Shown here piece after piece: positions 22,639 to 34,329 of a stretch of DNA of 64,000 nt. The stretch spans positions 17,426,058 through 17,490,057 of the forward strand of contig CM059576.1 in NCBI GenBank assembly GCA_030386875.1. Reading direction: 5' to 3'. The DNA comes from Morinoia aosen (lineage: Eukaryota; Arthropoda; Malacostraca; Amphipoda; Talitridae). The notes under the pieces were generated by a model. That model saw nothing but the letters and a program-made list of their open reading frames with translations. It did not search any database and was not told where the DNA came from. The stretch's first letter is position 1; every line of letters begins with the position of its first letter. A program made the position numbers and the translations under genes.

Positions 22639-22819
22639 CCAATTGGCCCTAAAATACAAATATTCATCACAAATTATTTCCATTTATTCCTATCAAAAGG
22701 TTTACGCACTAATTCAATCCTTTGTGTTTAATGACCACATAAAAGCCTGCAAGATTTTCTCATGAAAAATGATTGACAAAACGCGCATAATTTATTAGTT
22801 AGAGATAAGAGGGTTTTAA

Positions 22820-23179
22820 TTATTATTATTATATAAGAAAGTTTTAGCCTCCCTTAACCACGACAAAGATGTTCCAAGAGAGGAAAGAGGAAGGCACCAT
22901 TTAGTATGGAGTTGAGGGAACGTGGAATCTATGCACAAGGTGCACAGAAACAGTAAGCTAGGAAAGAAGTTCATGAAACAAGAAAAAAGTTGAAGAAGAA
23001 AGTAGTAGGTGCTGAAAAACAGGACAGCAGTGGACCGAAAAAAGATGGTCCGTAACAAAACAAAAACCTATTCTATTTCAACAAAAGGAAGCCTACCTAA
23101 CTTTTAGCTCAGGCCCTCACATAGTCCCCCTGGGAGCGCTAATTCCCATAGATACAATACCTGTATCCCCCTGAGGGGA
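22820..23179 (-). repeat. SINE-like element, copy 3 (full length)
   Basis: It is flanked by exact 13-bp target duplications AAGAGGGTTTTAA at 22807-22819 and 23180-23192. The left end carries a TTA repeat tail (TTATTATTATTATA), which places the 3' tail on the left and the element on the minus strand. It ends in GTATCCCCCTGAGGGG. Confidence 0.92.
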
Positions 23180-23194
23180 AAGAGGGTTTTAAAG

Positions 23195-24530
23195 CAAGGG
23201 TGTTCTGGTTGGCATGATCCTCACCGGAGAAAAAGTAATTTGTGTAAAGTAAGCATTTCCAAAACTGTTTATTGGAATTGTGCACTCCCAGTTGGTTGGA
23301 AAGGGTCGTGGCATTTACTCGCATAGGTGACAAGATATTTCACACAGGATAACCTATTTTATCTTCACACTAAACATAATTATTGGTTCATAATTAGAAT
23401 TAGATAATGAAGCAGCCACTTTAGTCTTTCATACTTGCCCTGGAACAGTTTAAATATGGATGTTTTAACTGTGGTTTATTTATACTGGTAGCATATCTCA
23501 TCAATAACTCAAATTCATGGTCACCAGCTGGTCTTACTAGACTAGAGGTGAAAAAAGAAATAAAAGCCCTTAACTGCAAACAAGCATCGAGCGACTCCTA
23601 CCACAAGTGTTGCTGATCCAGTCAAAATAGCTGCATTACTACTCAGGAGCACCATTACCACCTCACTAGCCTGGGTTAATTAAACATGGAACTCCAATAC
23701 CTTTATCCCTCAGACATGATGAAGTGGCAGTGGTGAATGTGCCACTGAACATATTTCTTTCTGAATTATAAAAATTTTCAAGCCATCATTGAATACTTGA
23801 CAGTAACAAATTTTTGCAATAAAAGGCAGTGCTCTGAATACTTCAGGGTGAGAAGTATTTCCGAGTCATTTTTGATGTCTTGCTCAATTCTCAAGTGGTT
23901 CAGGAAGAGAAAATTATCCAAGAAACTTTGAATAACACAGTACAATCAGAAAATTTTCATTCAAATTTTTTTATAAACTACAGCAGATATTTAGACAGAA
24001 AATAACTTTAAATGTTTCATTTTCTATGACGAACACAAGGTCGAGTTATACTTAATAATCAATTAATACATAACAATTCGTCCAATGACACCCAGTGCTG
24101 TCTGACAAAACTTAACACATATGAAAGAAATTTTATGCACAATTAAGCTGAACATGCTTTTGTCAAGACGGCTTCAACAACACTCACATATATCGTGGGT
24201 ACGCGTGGCAGGATGCAGAAGTACAATAACTTTGTTCTGACTCGAATCATTAATGGCTTGACTAAAGGTTGTCGCGACAGCAGTCAGGGTTTGGAAGTAT
24301 TTCCAAGAGTCCTTCAACGCTGTGAGTCTGTAACTGAAAATAAAGCACAGTAGCAATACACACGAATTGAATTTTTCTATCTTACAGTGCCTAACACAAG
24401 TACTCGTATTTGCACAATTTAATTTTCCATGTATTTCAAAGACTTCGAGTTCTGGGTTGGGGTGAAGATTATTTAGTGTTCAACTAGCATTTATTACACA
24501 GACTAGCGAAACATACTGGACAAAAATTAC
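23195..24530. other. Intergenic stretch, nothing recognised
   Basis: It is AT-rich with only short frames. I see no domains or repeat boundaries. Confidence 0.5.
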
Positions 24531-24542
24531 CGGTATAAAAAA

Positions 24543-24826
24543 TTAACGATTGATTATGAGTTTTAGCCTCTTACAGTGATGAAGATGTTCAAAGAAAAGA
24601 AGGATGAAGGCGCCATTTAGTATGAAGTTAAGAGAACGCAAAATCGATGCACAAGCAGCAAACAGTAGGTGACAAAAAGCAGGACAGCAATGAAAAAAGT
24701 GGTCCTTAACATAAAAAAAATGTTATTTCAACAAAAAAGGCCTACCTTTCATCTCGGGCCTTCACACGTTTTCTTCTTGGGAGTGCTAATTCCCATACAT
24801 ACAAGAGTTTTATAGCCCTTAAAGGA
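24543..24826 (-). repeat. SINE-like element, copy 4 (diverged, internally shortened)
   Basis: It retains AAGGCGCCATTTAGTATGAA, ATGCACAAGCAGCAAACAG and TTGGGAGTGCTAATTCCCAT. It is flanked by TATAAAAAA at 24534-24542 and 24827-24835, a weak low-complexity duplication. Confidence 0.72.
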
Positions 24827-25029
24827 TATAAAAAACCAACTTTACGAAAAACGTAGGACAAAAGTACTTAGACAAAATTTATAATTCTTAGCATTTTGTA
24901 CAATTAAGCATCTTTGTTGCATTACCTCCTGGAATCATCTGAAGGTTTCTAGAAATTCTTAGAAGCACATTTGAACATAAAAAAGTGTGATCAGCACAAT
25001 CATTACCATCAAGATTTCCACGAAAGCGG

Positions 25030-25420
25030 ACCTCAGGGACAAGCAAGCCAAAAGTCAAAGAAGACCAAGAAGCAACTCGAAAGTTAATAGTTAGACTTTG
25101 TAATGAAGGATAAACATAGTTCATGGAGAAAGCTTCAGTAAAAAAAACTACCAGTGGAGAACTGCACCGTACTGGTCTACGGGCCTTCACCCCTTGCAGG
25201 ACTCCTCTTCTGACTGGTAAACACGAGAAGAACCGGTTAAGTTTACCACAGACCATCTTGACAAAGGTTATGCATTTTGGTCCGACGAAAGTAAAATTAG
25301 TCTCATCGGCTGAAACGATTCTTGTTATGTTTGGAGGAGACCAGGGATTGTCTATGATCCTAAAAAAACCTTCCTACTGTCATGTGTGAAGGAGGCAATA
25401 TGGTTTGGCAATATGGTTAA
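25030..25420 (+). pseudogene. Tc1-type transposase relic
   Basis: The frame reads TRKLIVRLCNEG, then after stops LHRTGLRAFTPCRTPLLTGK and KHEKNRLSL, followed by KVKLVSSAETILVMF, GGDQGLSMILKKPSYCHV and a shifted EGGNMVWQYG. The order of LH..GL.A..P..KPLLT..H...R and the WTDE..KV region is that of Tc1 transposases. No terminal repeats were identified, and frameshifts show it is dead. A minus-strand 122-codon frame over the same stretch is a shadow. Confidence 0.78.
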
Positions 25421-25879
25421 CCACAGAAAACTTGCAGAAAATACTGAAATCTGAAACGCAAAAAACGAGACCAAAAAAATTTTGCAGAATTAAAAACAAT
25501 CTGCGTTGAAGAATAGAACAAGATTCCACACAAAGACTCAGAAGCTAGTTTCAAACTAAAACAACTGTCTCTCTGCTGTAATTGCGCATAAAGGCCATGC
25601 AAGTAAATATTAGATTCATTTTTATGTTTTAGCCACATAATTTTGTACCTAGCATTTTTTCTGTTTGGTTTTAATATCCTGTTGAATTAATTTTTATTGA
25701 ACCCTTTGTAATCTTTACCTCAACCCAGGATTTGAAGTCTTTGAAATACACAAAAAATTAAGTTGTGCAAACATTTGTGTCCAGGCACTCTGTGTACAAG
25801 CTACTATTCCCGCAGAATTTAAAGCCACTTAACATTCTGGTAAGATGAACTCACCAAATTGTAATACGTAATACTAGTT

Positions 25880-26150
25880 CACCCTAATCACAGCAAAAAC
25901 TCCAGGTATGGAGTTAAGGGAATAGGAAAACCATGCACATGAATCTCAAGCACATAGAAACAACTAATGAAGGAGGTTTATGAAACAAAATGAAAGTTCA
26001 AGTTATAGGTGCTAGAAAACCATACAGCAGTGAACCAAACATAAATGGACCACTGCAGAAAAATCACGTATTATTTTCCACAACAGGAAGGCTCACTTAA
26101 ATTTCAACTCGGGATCTCACCTCTTCCTCTGGAAGTGCTATTGTTCATAG
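25880..26150 (-). repeat. SINE-like element, copy 5 (highly diverged)
   Basis: Weak but ordered matches to the family are seen: AACTCCAGGTATGGAGTTAA, GGGAATAGG, CATAGAAACA, TGAAACAAAATGAAAGTTCA, GGTGCTAGAAAACCATACAG and GGAAGTGCTATTGTTCATAG. No target duplication is discernible. Confidence 0.6.
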
Positions 26151-26604
26151 CTAGAACGCTGCCCTTTCTAAAATGCTTCAAGATATCTCTCAAGTACACG
26201 AAGGTATTTTCTCTTCAGATCATATCTTACCAAGTCATCTTATACTATATAGAAGTTACGTTTATCAGAATTAAACTTTCTTATACTACCATAGTTATGA
26301 GCTTTGCCTTTGAATATTAACCAATGGAAAGAGATCAGCTCTGTTGAAGTACTACTTTGAGGAAGGAGATTTGTAGCAGATTTCCAGGTGTTGTAAGCAG
26401 AGTAAAAGTCATTTTACATCACAAAGTTTCCATTTTTGTCATTATGATAGTTCAAGACATCCGTTAGATGAAGTGAGGTTATCATACATAAATTAAATTC
26501 TTCGATTAAGCATTTCAAAACAACACATGACTAGTTCCTCCCACTTATGCCACTCCTATAGGTGGGTGGGATATTTTTTTTTGTTTTCTAGTTCATGAAC
26601 AAAG

Positions 26605-26972
26605 AATTAGATTAGTTTAGATTATTCGTTAGTTTAAGCCTCCCTATCCTCAACAAATGAGATCCAAAGAGAGGAAGCAAGAAGGCACCATTTAGTATGG
26701 AGTTATGGGAACGTGGAATCTATGCAGAAAGGGCATAGAAACAGTAAGATGAGAAAGAAGTTCATGAAGCAAAATAAAAGTTTAAGAAGAAAGTAGTAGG
26801 TGCTGAAAAACAGGACAGCAGTGAACCGAAAAAAAATTGGTCCGTAACAAAACAAAAACATATGTTGTTTCAACAAAAAAGAAAGCCTACCTAACCTTTA
26901 GCTCGGACCCTCGCATTGTCCCCCTGGGAGCGCTAATTCCCATAGATGCAATAGTTGTATCCCCCTGAGGGG
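26605..26972 (-). repeat. SINE-like element, copy 6 (full length)
   Basis: It is flanked by exact 12-bp direct repeats TCATGAACAAAG at 26593-26604 and 26973-26984. The tail-like end TTAGATTAGTTTAGATTATT is on the left, and the right terminus is GTTGTATCCCCCTGAGGGG. Confidence 0.92.
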
Positions 26973-27294
26973 TCATGAACAAAGGAGAAATAATATAACA
27001 GGGAATGTGCTACTTGACAGCACAGGTTAGGTTTGGCCATGTGCACCAAACAGAAGAAAGGCAATTGGCCTTGCAACCTCCTGCCTCAACCACTGGGAAC
27101 CTGATCACCTCAGAGCTCAAGGACAAGCATCTATCTTAACTTGGCATGCTCAGTTTCTGAAGAAAGCTCCATCTTAGTCTCACTTTCTGAAGAAAGTACT
27201 AAGTGAACACGGGAATTACATGTTATGTACAATCAGAACGTTCCAGAATTGAGCAGACATAATACTAATAATAGCCCCTGAACTTGAATTATTG

Positions 27295-27590
27295 AGGGAT
27301 TAAATAACAACTCCTTGACATCTAAAATGATGGCATTCTCCAAAGAGCAGGAGAATGATAATTTAGCATGAATTTGAAAACAAAAAATTCTACAACTGAA
27401 ACCAGATAAAAGTTGATACAGAGTAACAGGTGCTGAAAATAGGCAACAGTTAACCAAGAATGATTACGAATAAAATGAAAACCCTCATGATTGAATAAAA
27501 AATAACCAAATTTTTCTTCAGCTTTGAACCATACCCGTAGGAACACTATTTCTCCTTGATACAAGTTGTAATTCCCTTAGGCAATGAAAA
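27295..27590 (-). repeat. SINE-like element, copy 7 (highly diverged)
   Basis: Scattered family landmarks appear in order: AAGAGCAGGAGAATGATAAT, ACAGGTGCTGAAAATAGGCA, AACCAAGAATGATTACG, GGAACACTATTTCTCCTTGA and TTGTAATTCCCTTAGG. It is probably an old copy. Confidence 0.55.
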
Positions 27591-27599
27591 ACTCATTTA

Positions 27600-28640
27600 G
27601 AAATGCTTGTAATTGCACTCACCTCTAATTTTTTTCCGCAGGAAAGCTGAAATGAAAATTCAATTCAGACCAAGTCGTATGAAATAAAATTATTTAAACT
27701 AAATGATCTTTGAGGTTTATCTTTCTTTACCCCATATTTTGAATGAGCAGCGCAAATTTTATAGCAAATATAACTGCCCATACCCCTAGAAGAACTTCTA
27801 AACAATGACAGATGTTAATAGGTATATCTTTTCTTTGAATTGAGTATGTAATCACTCATATACAGAGATTAAGTATTTTGTAATTCAGTAAATGTTGTCT
27901 TCCAAAGGATGGCATATTCTTGAAGCATTTTTCTGAGGAATTGGTATTGGGAAATCGTATTATTTCACAAGCTATTATGGAAATTAGAACAAGAAACTTT
28001 CCAATTGGAAAAATTTCTGTCTATATATAGATTTGCAAAAAGCTCATGAGTCTGAGAAAAATTGACCGGCTATCCAGCCCGTGTGCAGGTATATATTTCC
28101 AGTTAAAACATTTAATACTGGCCTACTGCTTGAAAACAGGTACTAAGGTTTCTACACCAATACTTGTGTTCTGTGAACAATACTCTTGTCGGAATTGAGT
28201 AGTGATGATTATGCATAGTTTGACATTTCAAGTACCCATTACAACTATCAGAGGTCAAAAACAGAGTTAATTTATCAATTATAATTAGAAGGAATCTCAA
28301 CCTATTGATCTCAACCCCATTATCATTTGCAATAGTGTGCATGCTTTTTGTTAGCTATTAATTTTGATCACAGGCTATAACAGCCATTATTTAGTATGCA
28401 AACTATAAAACCATTACACCTTTACTTTAGATACTACTACTTTCCTGATTTCAGTTCTCCTTAAGGTTAAAATCATATACTATACTGCTGCTAAGCAGCA
28501 GCTCTACCCTTGATAAGCCAATCTTTCAACACTTCGACTAAAGCTTTCCTAGAGCATCATACATGACCGGTTAGTTCTACGACTTTAGCCTCTTATTAAA
28601 TGATTTATAATGAACAATAGGTTTTAGCTCCATGACTGAG
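27600..28640. other. Downstream flank of the TRIM-like gene, nothing recognised
   Basis: It is AT-rich. The gene's 3' UTR should begin below 28651, but I see no canonical AATAAA on the minus strand close by. Confidence 0.45.
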
Positions 28641-28650
28641 CTCATTATTC

Positions 28651-31600
28651 TTACCAATGATTATAACTTGTTGATTTGACACCTCCAGCCATTAGAGGAA
28701 ACCAGTTACTTTCGTCTAAACATTTTTTTTCAGATTTATCCATAAGCTGCAGCTCTATGGTAGTACTTGAGGCAGCCAGATACTGCAGCAGCTCCGGGAG
28801 ACACAGTATTGGGCTCTCATCAGTCGATATCACAATTACTTCAGGAGTTTTGTGATCTGTCTCCTTCATGGTGCGCAGGGCTTTTTCCGCCAGCTCATTG
28901 GATATGATGTTCCAGTGCTGACCATCAGGCATGTAGGCCTCAAATGGTTTGTCCAGCATTTCATCAGACTTGACGCTAACCTGCACACAGAGACTAAGGA
29001 TTATTGATTTATCTACCAAAACACTTCACAACAGGGCAACCTAGAAATCTTATTTTATTCTTTAAATTACTAAATGAGAAAATCATGAACTAATTTTTCA
29101 TTACAACAAACTTAACTGGATTTAATCATAATTCAAATTTCAACTTCCAGCAAATCTTTTAGTATCCAAGCTGAAGCACCTACTAATGTGAAGGATAATT
29201 AAGAAAAGAATAGAAATAGTACAATATAGAAACTAGGAAAACAGCAAAATACTATTTGATGTAGTTAAGAGAGCTGTTCAGCACATAGACTGTTAGGTGC
29301 CCCCATTTCTGGTCATCAACAAAATTATCCTGAGAGAGATCACAAATACTTTATCAAACTCAAGAGAATGCATGTTTTATTCAATACTTCCTACTTTAAG
29401 AGTTAAGCAATTTAACTCAGTTGAGTCAAGTACTGAACTCCAGTATATTGTTGAGTCAACAATGCTGTTGAGCTAAAGCAGGAAATTACAAATTTAAAGA
29501 ACAAACGTTATTGACACACAAGTTTGAAAGAAACACGAGTCAACAAAATTACAAGCAATTTTCTGTTTTATAAGGGGAACGTCCGGACCGAATACAGAAT
29601 TTTTTTATTGCTTTATTTGCTAGAGATATCCTTACTTCACAAGCTGTCAAATTTGAAGAACAATATGAGCATCGTATATGGAGAAATAGGGTTGGGTAGG
29701 AGGGAAGTGTCCCATCAGAAGCCAGTGCCGACCAGCAAGTGCCTATGCCACACCCCTGAAAATTCTTTTTTCGTGTTTTTTATGGCTGTATTCACTACAG
29801 AAGTCCTTATTTTACAAGCTAGCAAAGGTTCAGAACGTTCTGTCTTCATGAGAGGGGGAAAGAAGGGGGGAAGGGAGGAGTGGATTTGAAGGCAGCTGGT
29901 GGCGCTGGACAGTCACTGCATTTGACATGAACCAGAAATATCTGGATTATGTTTTGTTGGTCTATTCGACACAGAACTCCGTAGTTTACAATCTAGCAAA
30001 ACTACACAACGTTTTTGGCTCAGTGATAGGGGGGAAAAAAAGGCAGGAAAGGGTGTAGCGCATCAAGGAGGATGCCGCAGTGTGCGCTCCTGGAGCGGTG
30101 ATACGTAACTGTAAAACCTGTGGTACCAGTTCCTTCAAAGAACAAAAAAATTACAAGAAAAGATTTTCATTTGTTTAGATAGCTTTCAGAACATCAACCG
30201 CATCAATTTTTCTAAGCAATTGAGCTTGAAAATTAAAAAACGAAAAATCATAGAAAAATGCGCTTCTTGAACAGTTGAAGGTAATAAGTTCAAAAGCTAT
30301 CTCCTCCAAAAGTTATTATCGTAGAGCAATGATTTAGATTTCACTGAGCGCGCAGAGTTGCTGCATGGCTGGACGTGGGCTCGTTATAAAATTCAATAGT
30401 TATTTTTTAGTTACATTGAAAAATCTATGAAAAAATGCAAGACTTTTAAAAAAATTTCCAATTTCATGAAAAAAAAACTATTTTAAATTTCATAATGAGC
30501 CCACGTCCAGCTATGCAGCAACTCTTGGCGCATTCAATGAGATCTAAATCACTGCTCTACGGTAATAACTTCTAGAGGAGATAGCTTTAGAAAATACCAT
30601 TTTTCCACCCATTTTCTCCTATTCTCTCCGCAATTACGGCGAAAATGGGAAAAAATCATGAATACAAGCACTATTCACTTTCAAAAATACATGTATGCCA
30701 AATTTCATATATCTGGATCCCATAGAACAAACTTGAGAGCCATTTTCTCGATTAGACCGGACGTGTCCCTTAATTGCATATGATTTGAATTTGATTAGTT
30801 TTCAGAAATATCTTGTTCTGTAAGGAATCAGTTTCAGTGATTTGAAAAAAAAACCTCTTCGTATGAATAAGTTTTCTTTTCTCTAATATTTTTTCATTAT
30901 GTTAATATAATTGATTAGTTATAAGTTACTTTCAATCTCACATAACATGACAAAGATGTTTAATAAAGGAAGGTTGAGGGCAGCATTGAACATGGAGTTT
31001 GGAGAACACAGAACCATGTACAAGGGGTGTTCCTCAACAAGATCTCTTGTGCATAGGAATAGCAATTTGAGAAGGAAGGCTAGCAAACAAGATACATTAA
31101 AGTTGAAGAAGAGAGTCAAAGGTGCTGAAAAACCAGACATCATTGAAATTAAAAATAAAATAAAAATATTACTTCCAAAATGAATTTTTTTAAAACATCT
31201 GAACATAAAATCCTTAGTTGACACACACATATGGGTATCGTAATACCCGTGTCAATAGCCACAACATGATTGAGAGAATAGTTTGGAAAATATATTTTAT
31301 TTCTTCCATAGCCTAGGTTTGGTAATTCATGTAAATGCAAGTTGAAAAACTTGATACTAGTAAGGATGCATAGTTGAAAACACATTAATTAGTGCACACT
31401 TACATTGAAATAGCTCAAAAACATTCAGTATAAGGGATTAATGTTGAAAAATTATTTTAATATAATGATAGCCTTACAAATTTTAGCTTGGAACCTTACA
31501 TTTTTCTATTAGAATTGCTAATTCACAAACTTGCAATAGCTGTATCCCCCCGAGGGGTTCATCATCATCTCAAAAATACTTGGAACGAGTGAAACTAATT

Positions 31601-32451
31601 TCTAATTCAAATATTCATTAAACTGCATTTCTGAGATATCCCATATGTATTAAACTGCAACAGTACACAAATTAACTTAATACATGAGAATTAACAGAAT
31701 CTTTCAAGCTCACCTTAAATTGTGAGACCCAGTTGTGAATATCATCCAGTGCATCACTGATGTTGACTTCATCCAGTGCATTACTGATATTGACTTCATC
31801 CAATGCTTGAGTTTGATGATTTAAAATCTTCTTCAAAGCACTAATTTGCTTCTGTGAGGGTTTTGATGAAATTTTTTCTAACACATCAACCCATTCCATC
31901 AGGATTATCCATTTCATCTGAATGGAATTTTTTTTTATTAAAATATCACTCTTCTTCTCATCAATTTTACAAGCCACTTTTTCTAAACGCTGTAAAGTCT
32001 CCATCTTGGTTTTCAAATTTTGCAATTCAGCAACAATTTGATCTTTTTTATCAGATAGTAGCTTCTTGTCAGCAATCATTTCTTCAATCAGAGTGAACTT
32101 GTGATCAGCATGGGCATCCACCAGACATTGTTTGCAAATTGAAATTTGGCATTGAGTGTACCAATAGTCCAACTCATTTTGATGAGCACGGCAAGACGAT
32201 TCTTTGTCAACCACACTTTTTGAGGCTGCTCCATCACAGCTGGTGTGAGGAATCAATGCAAATATGACAGGCAACTCATTCACTGGAGACACAATCTCCT
32301 TCCTACAGAAGGGGCACGCTGGGCTGCTCCCTGACACCACGTCATGAAGGCACTGCTGGCAGTACGTGTGGCCACAAAGGAGCGCAAGGGGCTTCCTGTC
32401 AGTCTCATCATACATATGATCACAAATACCACAAACATGAACTTCAGCCAT
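28651..32451 (-). CDS. RING / B-box / coiled-coil (TRIM-like) protein, two coding exons
   Basis: This is likely an E3 ubiquitin ligase of the RBCC/TRIM type, inferred from its domains. Coding exon 1 (32451-31714, 246 codons) starts at ATG in ACTACCATGG. It has a RING with CGIC, CGHTYCQQC and CPFC at residues about 8-50, a B-box-like CRAH...CKQC...HADH at about 87-118, then a charged coiled-coil segment at about 120-220. It ends at an excellent donor, AAG|GTGAGC. Exon 2 (28980-28651) follows the acceptor TCTCTGTGTGCAG|GT in the same phase and adds 109 residues, ending in a stop. The predicted length is about 355 residues. Exon 1 contains a duplicated nonapeptide NALDEVNIS. I do not recognise the exon 2 domain, which begins VSVKSDEMLDKPFEAYMPDG. 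Exon 2's stop codon overlaps a possible donor (ATTG|GTAAGA), so a longer isoform is possible. Its 2.7-kb intron holds two mobile elements. Confidence 0.82.
29574..30769. mobile_element. TTAA-type element in the TRIM intron
   Basis: The left end GGGGAACGTCCGGACCGAAT and right end ATTAGACCGGACGTGTCCC are inverted. The flanks are ATAA on the left and TTAA on the right, so the target was probably TTAA. Inside are three degenerate direct repeats about 175 bases apart (CTTACTTCACAAGCTGTCAA, CTTATTTTACAAGCTAGCAA, CGTAGTTTACAATCTAGCAA) and a fold-back. No transposase is seen. The 121-codon plus-strand frame here is not supported as a gene. Confidence 0.72.
30288..30600. repeat. Fold-back inside the intronic TTAA-type element
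   Basis: The left arm (AGCTATCTCCTCCAAAAGTT ... GCATGGCTGGACGTGGGCTC) is the inverted match of the right arm (GAGCCCACGTCCAGCTATGC ... GAGGAGATAGCT). The arms are about 115 bases with a roughly 90-base AT-rich loop. Confidence 0.85.
30905..31556 (-). repeat. SINE-like element, copy 8, interrupted
   Basis: The first part (30905-31194) keeps AACATGGAGTTTGGAGAACA and AAAGGTGCTGAAAAACCAGA. The end (about 31452-31556) keeps ATAGCCTTACAAATTTTAGC and AGCTGTATCCCCCCGAGGGG. The middle 31195-31450 is foreign. It resembles 15490-15740, sharing GTAATACCCGTGTCA and the ACACACAT lead-in, so it looks like a later insertion. Confidence 0.72.
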
Positions 32452-32459
32452 GGTAGTTG

Positions 32460-32475
32460 TCTGAAAATAATTAAA
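32460..32475 (-). promoter_or_regulatory. Splice acceptor upstream of the TRIM start codon
   Basis: On the minus strand TTATTTTCAG|ACAACTACCATGG places a strong acceptor nine bases before the ATG. The gene should therefore have at least one upstream non-coding exon, not identified here. Confidence 0.7.
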
Positions 32476-33960
32476 TATAAATATTTATACTAGAAGGAAA
32501 AGCATTAAATTAAACAAATATGAACCAATAAGAGAACCTAAAATTAAATATTGAAATTTCCAGTTAAAAATTGTTTGCTGTGGCTTTCTACTTCCTAGAG
32601 ATCATATATGCTCATAATTTTGTTGAGCAAAAGGCAACATCAGTCCTAAAAAGCCAAGTGTCTGTGAACATGAGAACCTATGGTATGACTACAGGTTATG
32701 GCTCATTACATTCTAAAAGGAGGTAATATATACACTTATCACTAATAATATTAACACAGCAATTTCCAGAAATACATATAAATGTACATTTACCATATAA
32801 GAAAGAAAAACAGGAAGCAATAAACTAAATTTGTTGCACAACTGGCATATCAAACAGACAAACTATCCAATACACTAATGTTTTTGTAATCACATCTCTA
32901 CCCATTTCTAATGACTCAAATTGTTCACCACCTGCAACTTCCCTCAAATTTCTATTTATAATTTCTCCGTGTAGCTGCGTATTGAGAGTATTCCCTTGAT
33001 AACATAAATGTTACAATGGAGCTGTTCCCTCAACTACAAAAGAACCAAAATGGCAATGAATACAGCAGTGTAGATGGCAACATAACACTATGACTGCAAT
33101 GCAAACCATGGAGAGAATTGACATGGATGGGGATTGAATGTTGCTGACCAACCAATTGTCACTAACTCAACTTTCATAAATACTTGAATAAAGCTAAATG
33201 AAAACACAATCCAGGTAATGTTTGCAGTTTTCAAAATTGCTTACAACAAATGAATCAAAATTCATGTTGAATACTGAACTTCAGGTCAACAAATATCAAT
33301 CAACATGTCAAGTTACCCAAGTTTATCACATTCAAAAACATTGAGATGCAAAATATAAAGCTCACTAAACATTTAATACAATTCTTTGCACCAGGGCAGG
33401 GTAGAAGTGGAATTAATGAAATTTTGCATGACCAATACACAGACAAAAATGTACACAAGAAGTAGCAGAAACTTCTTGTTAGCTTAAAATTGCTGGTTAC
33501 TTCATAGATGTAAGCTTCGAACGCAGTGAACCCCAGGTAAAGGCATTCCTAGCTTACATTTATCATGTTACAAAGCGGAATAGAAAGTTTTTTGTCCTCT
33601 TGTTGCAGCATTTTCCCACCTTACGGCATCAACAATTTCTCTTGCGCAGCCAAAAATTTCTAAATTCATACTTGGCTGTCGATGTGCATGCATACGACTG
33701 TGCGAGTGACTCGCTTCACACCATGCTCATACATCACCATACAAGTCACTGCATATGTCACTAAGATGCAGGTCTGCTGTTGGTCGGCGTCACTAAGATG
33801 CCGGTGTGCTGTTGGCCAAAATGCTGCCTTTCTCTCTCTTTGTTTATCGCTTGCTCAGTTCGGAATCTTGCATGTCCCGTAAAGACTTGTACTCAAGTGA
33901 GTGCTTTTGATATTGTATTTATTGTACATTTTAGGGCTTAATTCAAACTTTAATTTGTTA
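32476..33960. other. Upstream region of the TRIM-like gene, nothing recognised
   Basis: It is probably 5' UTR intron and flank. A small duplicated stretch (GTCACTAAGATGC.GGT.TGCTGTTGG, about 33755-33815) is the only structure noted. Confidence 0.45.
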
Positions 33961-33963
33961 AAC

Positions 33964-34328
33964 CATGGGTCCCAAGATTGCTACTGAGGTTAAAGGGAGA
34001 AGTAAGATGATTACTATGGAAACAAAACCGGAGATCATCAAGAAATACAAAGAAGGCATGCGCAGTTACCCCCACTAGAGATTATGGCTATAATATACAA
34101 AATATGAACGTAAATAGTACAAAATATGAACGTAATAGTAATAGTAAAATAGAATGGCTATGCTATTTTGTCAAATATTTAATACGTATGTAAAATTTTG
34201 ATGTTTTTACCCAAGTTTTACACGCATTAGCTATTTACTATAGGTGTTTATTCCCGCCATACGATGATTTTGCATGCCGATCTTAATTCCGCAACTGATT
34301 AATGTCATATGGCGGGGGTCCACTGTAT
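33964..34328 (+). mobile_element. Tigger/pogo-type relic
   Basis: The plus strand from the ATG at 33964 reads MGPKIATEVKGRSK and MITMETKPEIIKKYKEGM, resembling the CENP-B-like DNA-binding N-terminus of Tigger/pogo transposases, then stops after about 37 codons. The right end CATATGGCGGGGGTCCACTG, bordered by TA, matches the expected CAGTGGACCCCCGCC type of Tigger terminus in reverse. The catalytic part and the left terminus are missing. Confidence 0.7.
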
Positions 34329-34329
34329 A

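Noticed and set aside
29524-29889. 121-codon frame as a gene inside the TRIM intron
   Set aside because: It spans the boundary and direct repeats of a TTAA-type element and shows no domain.
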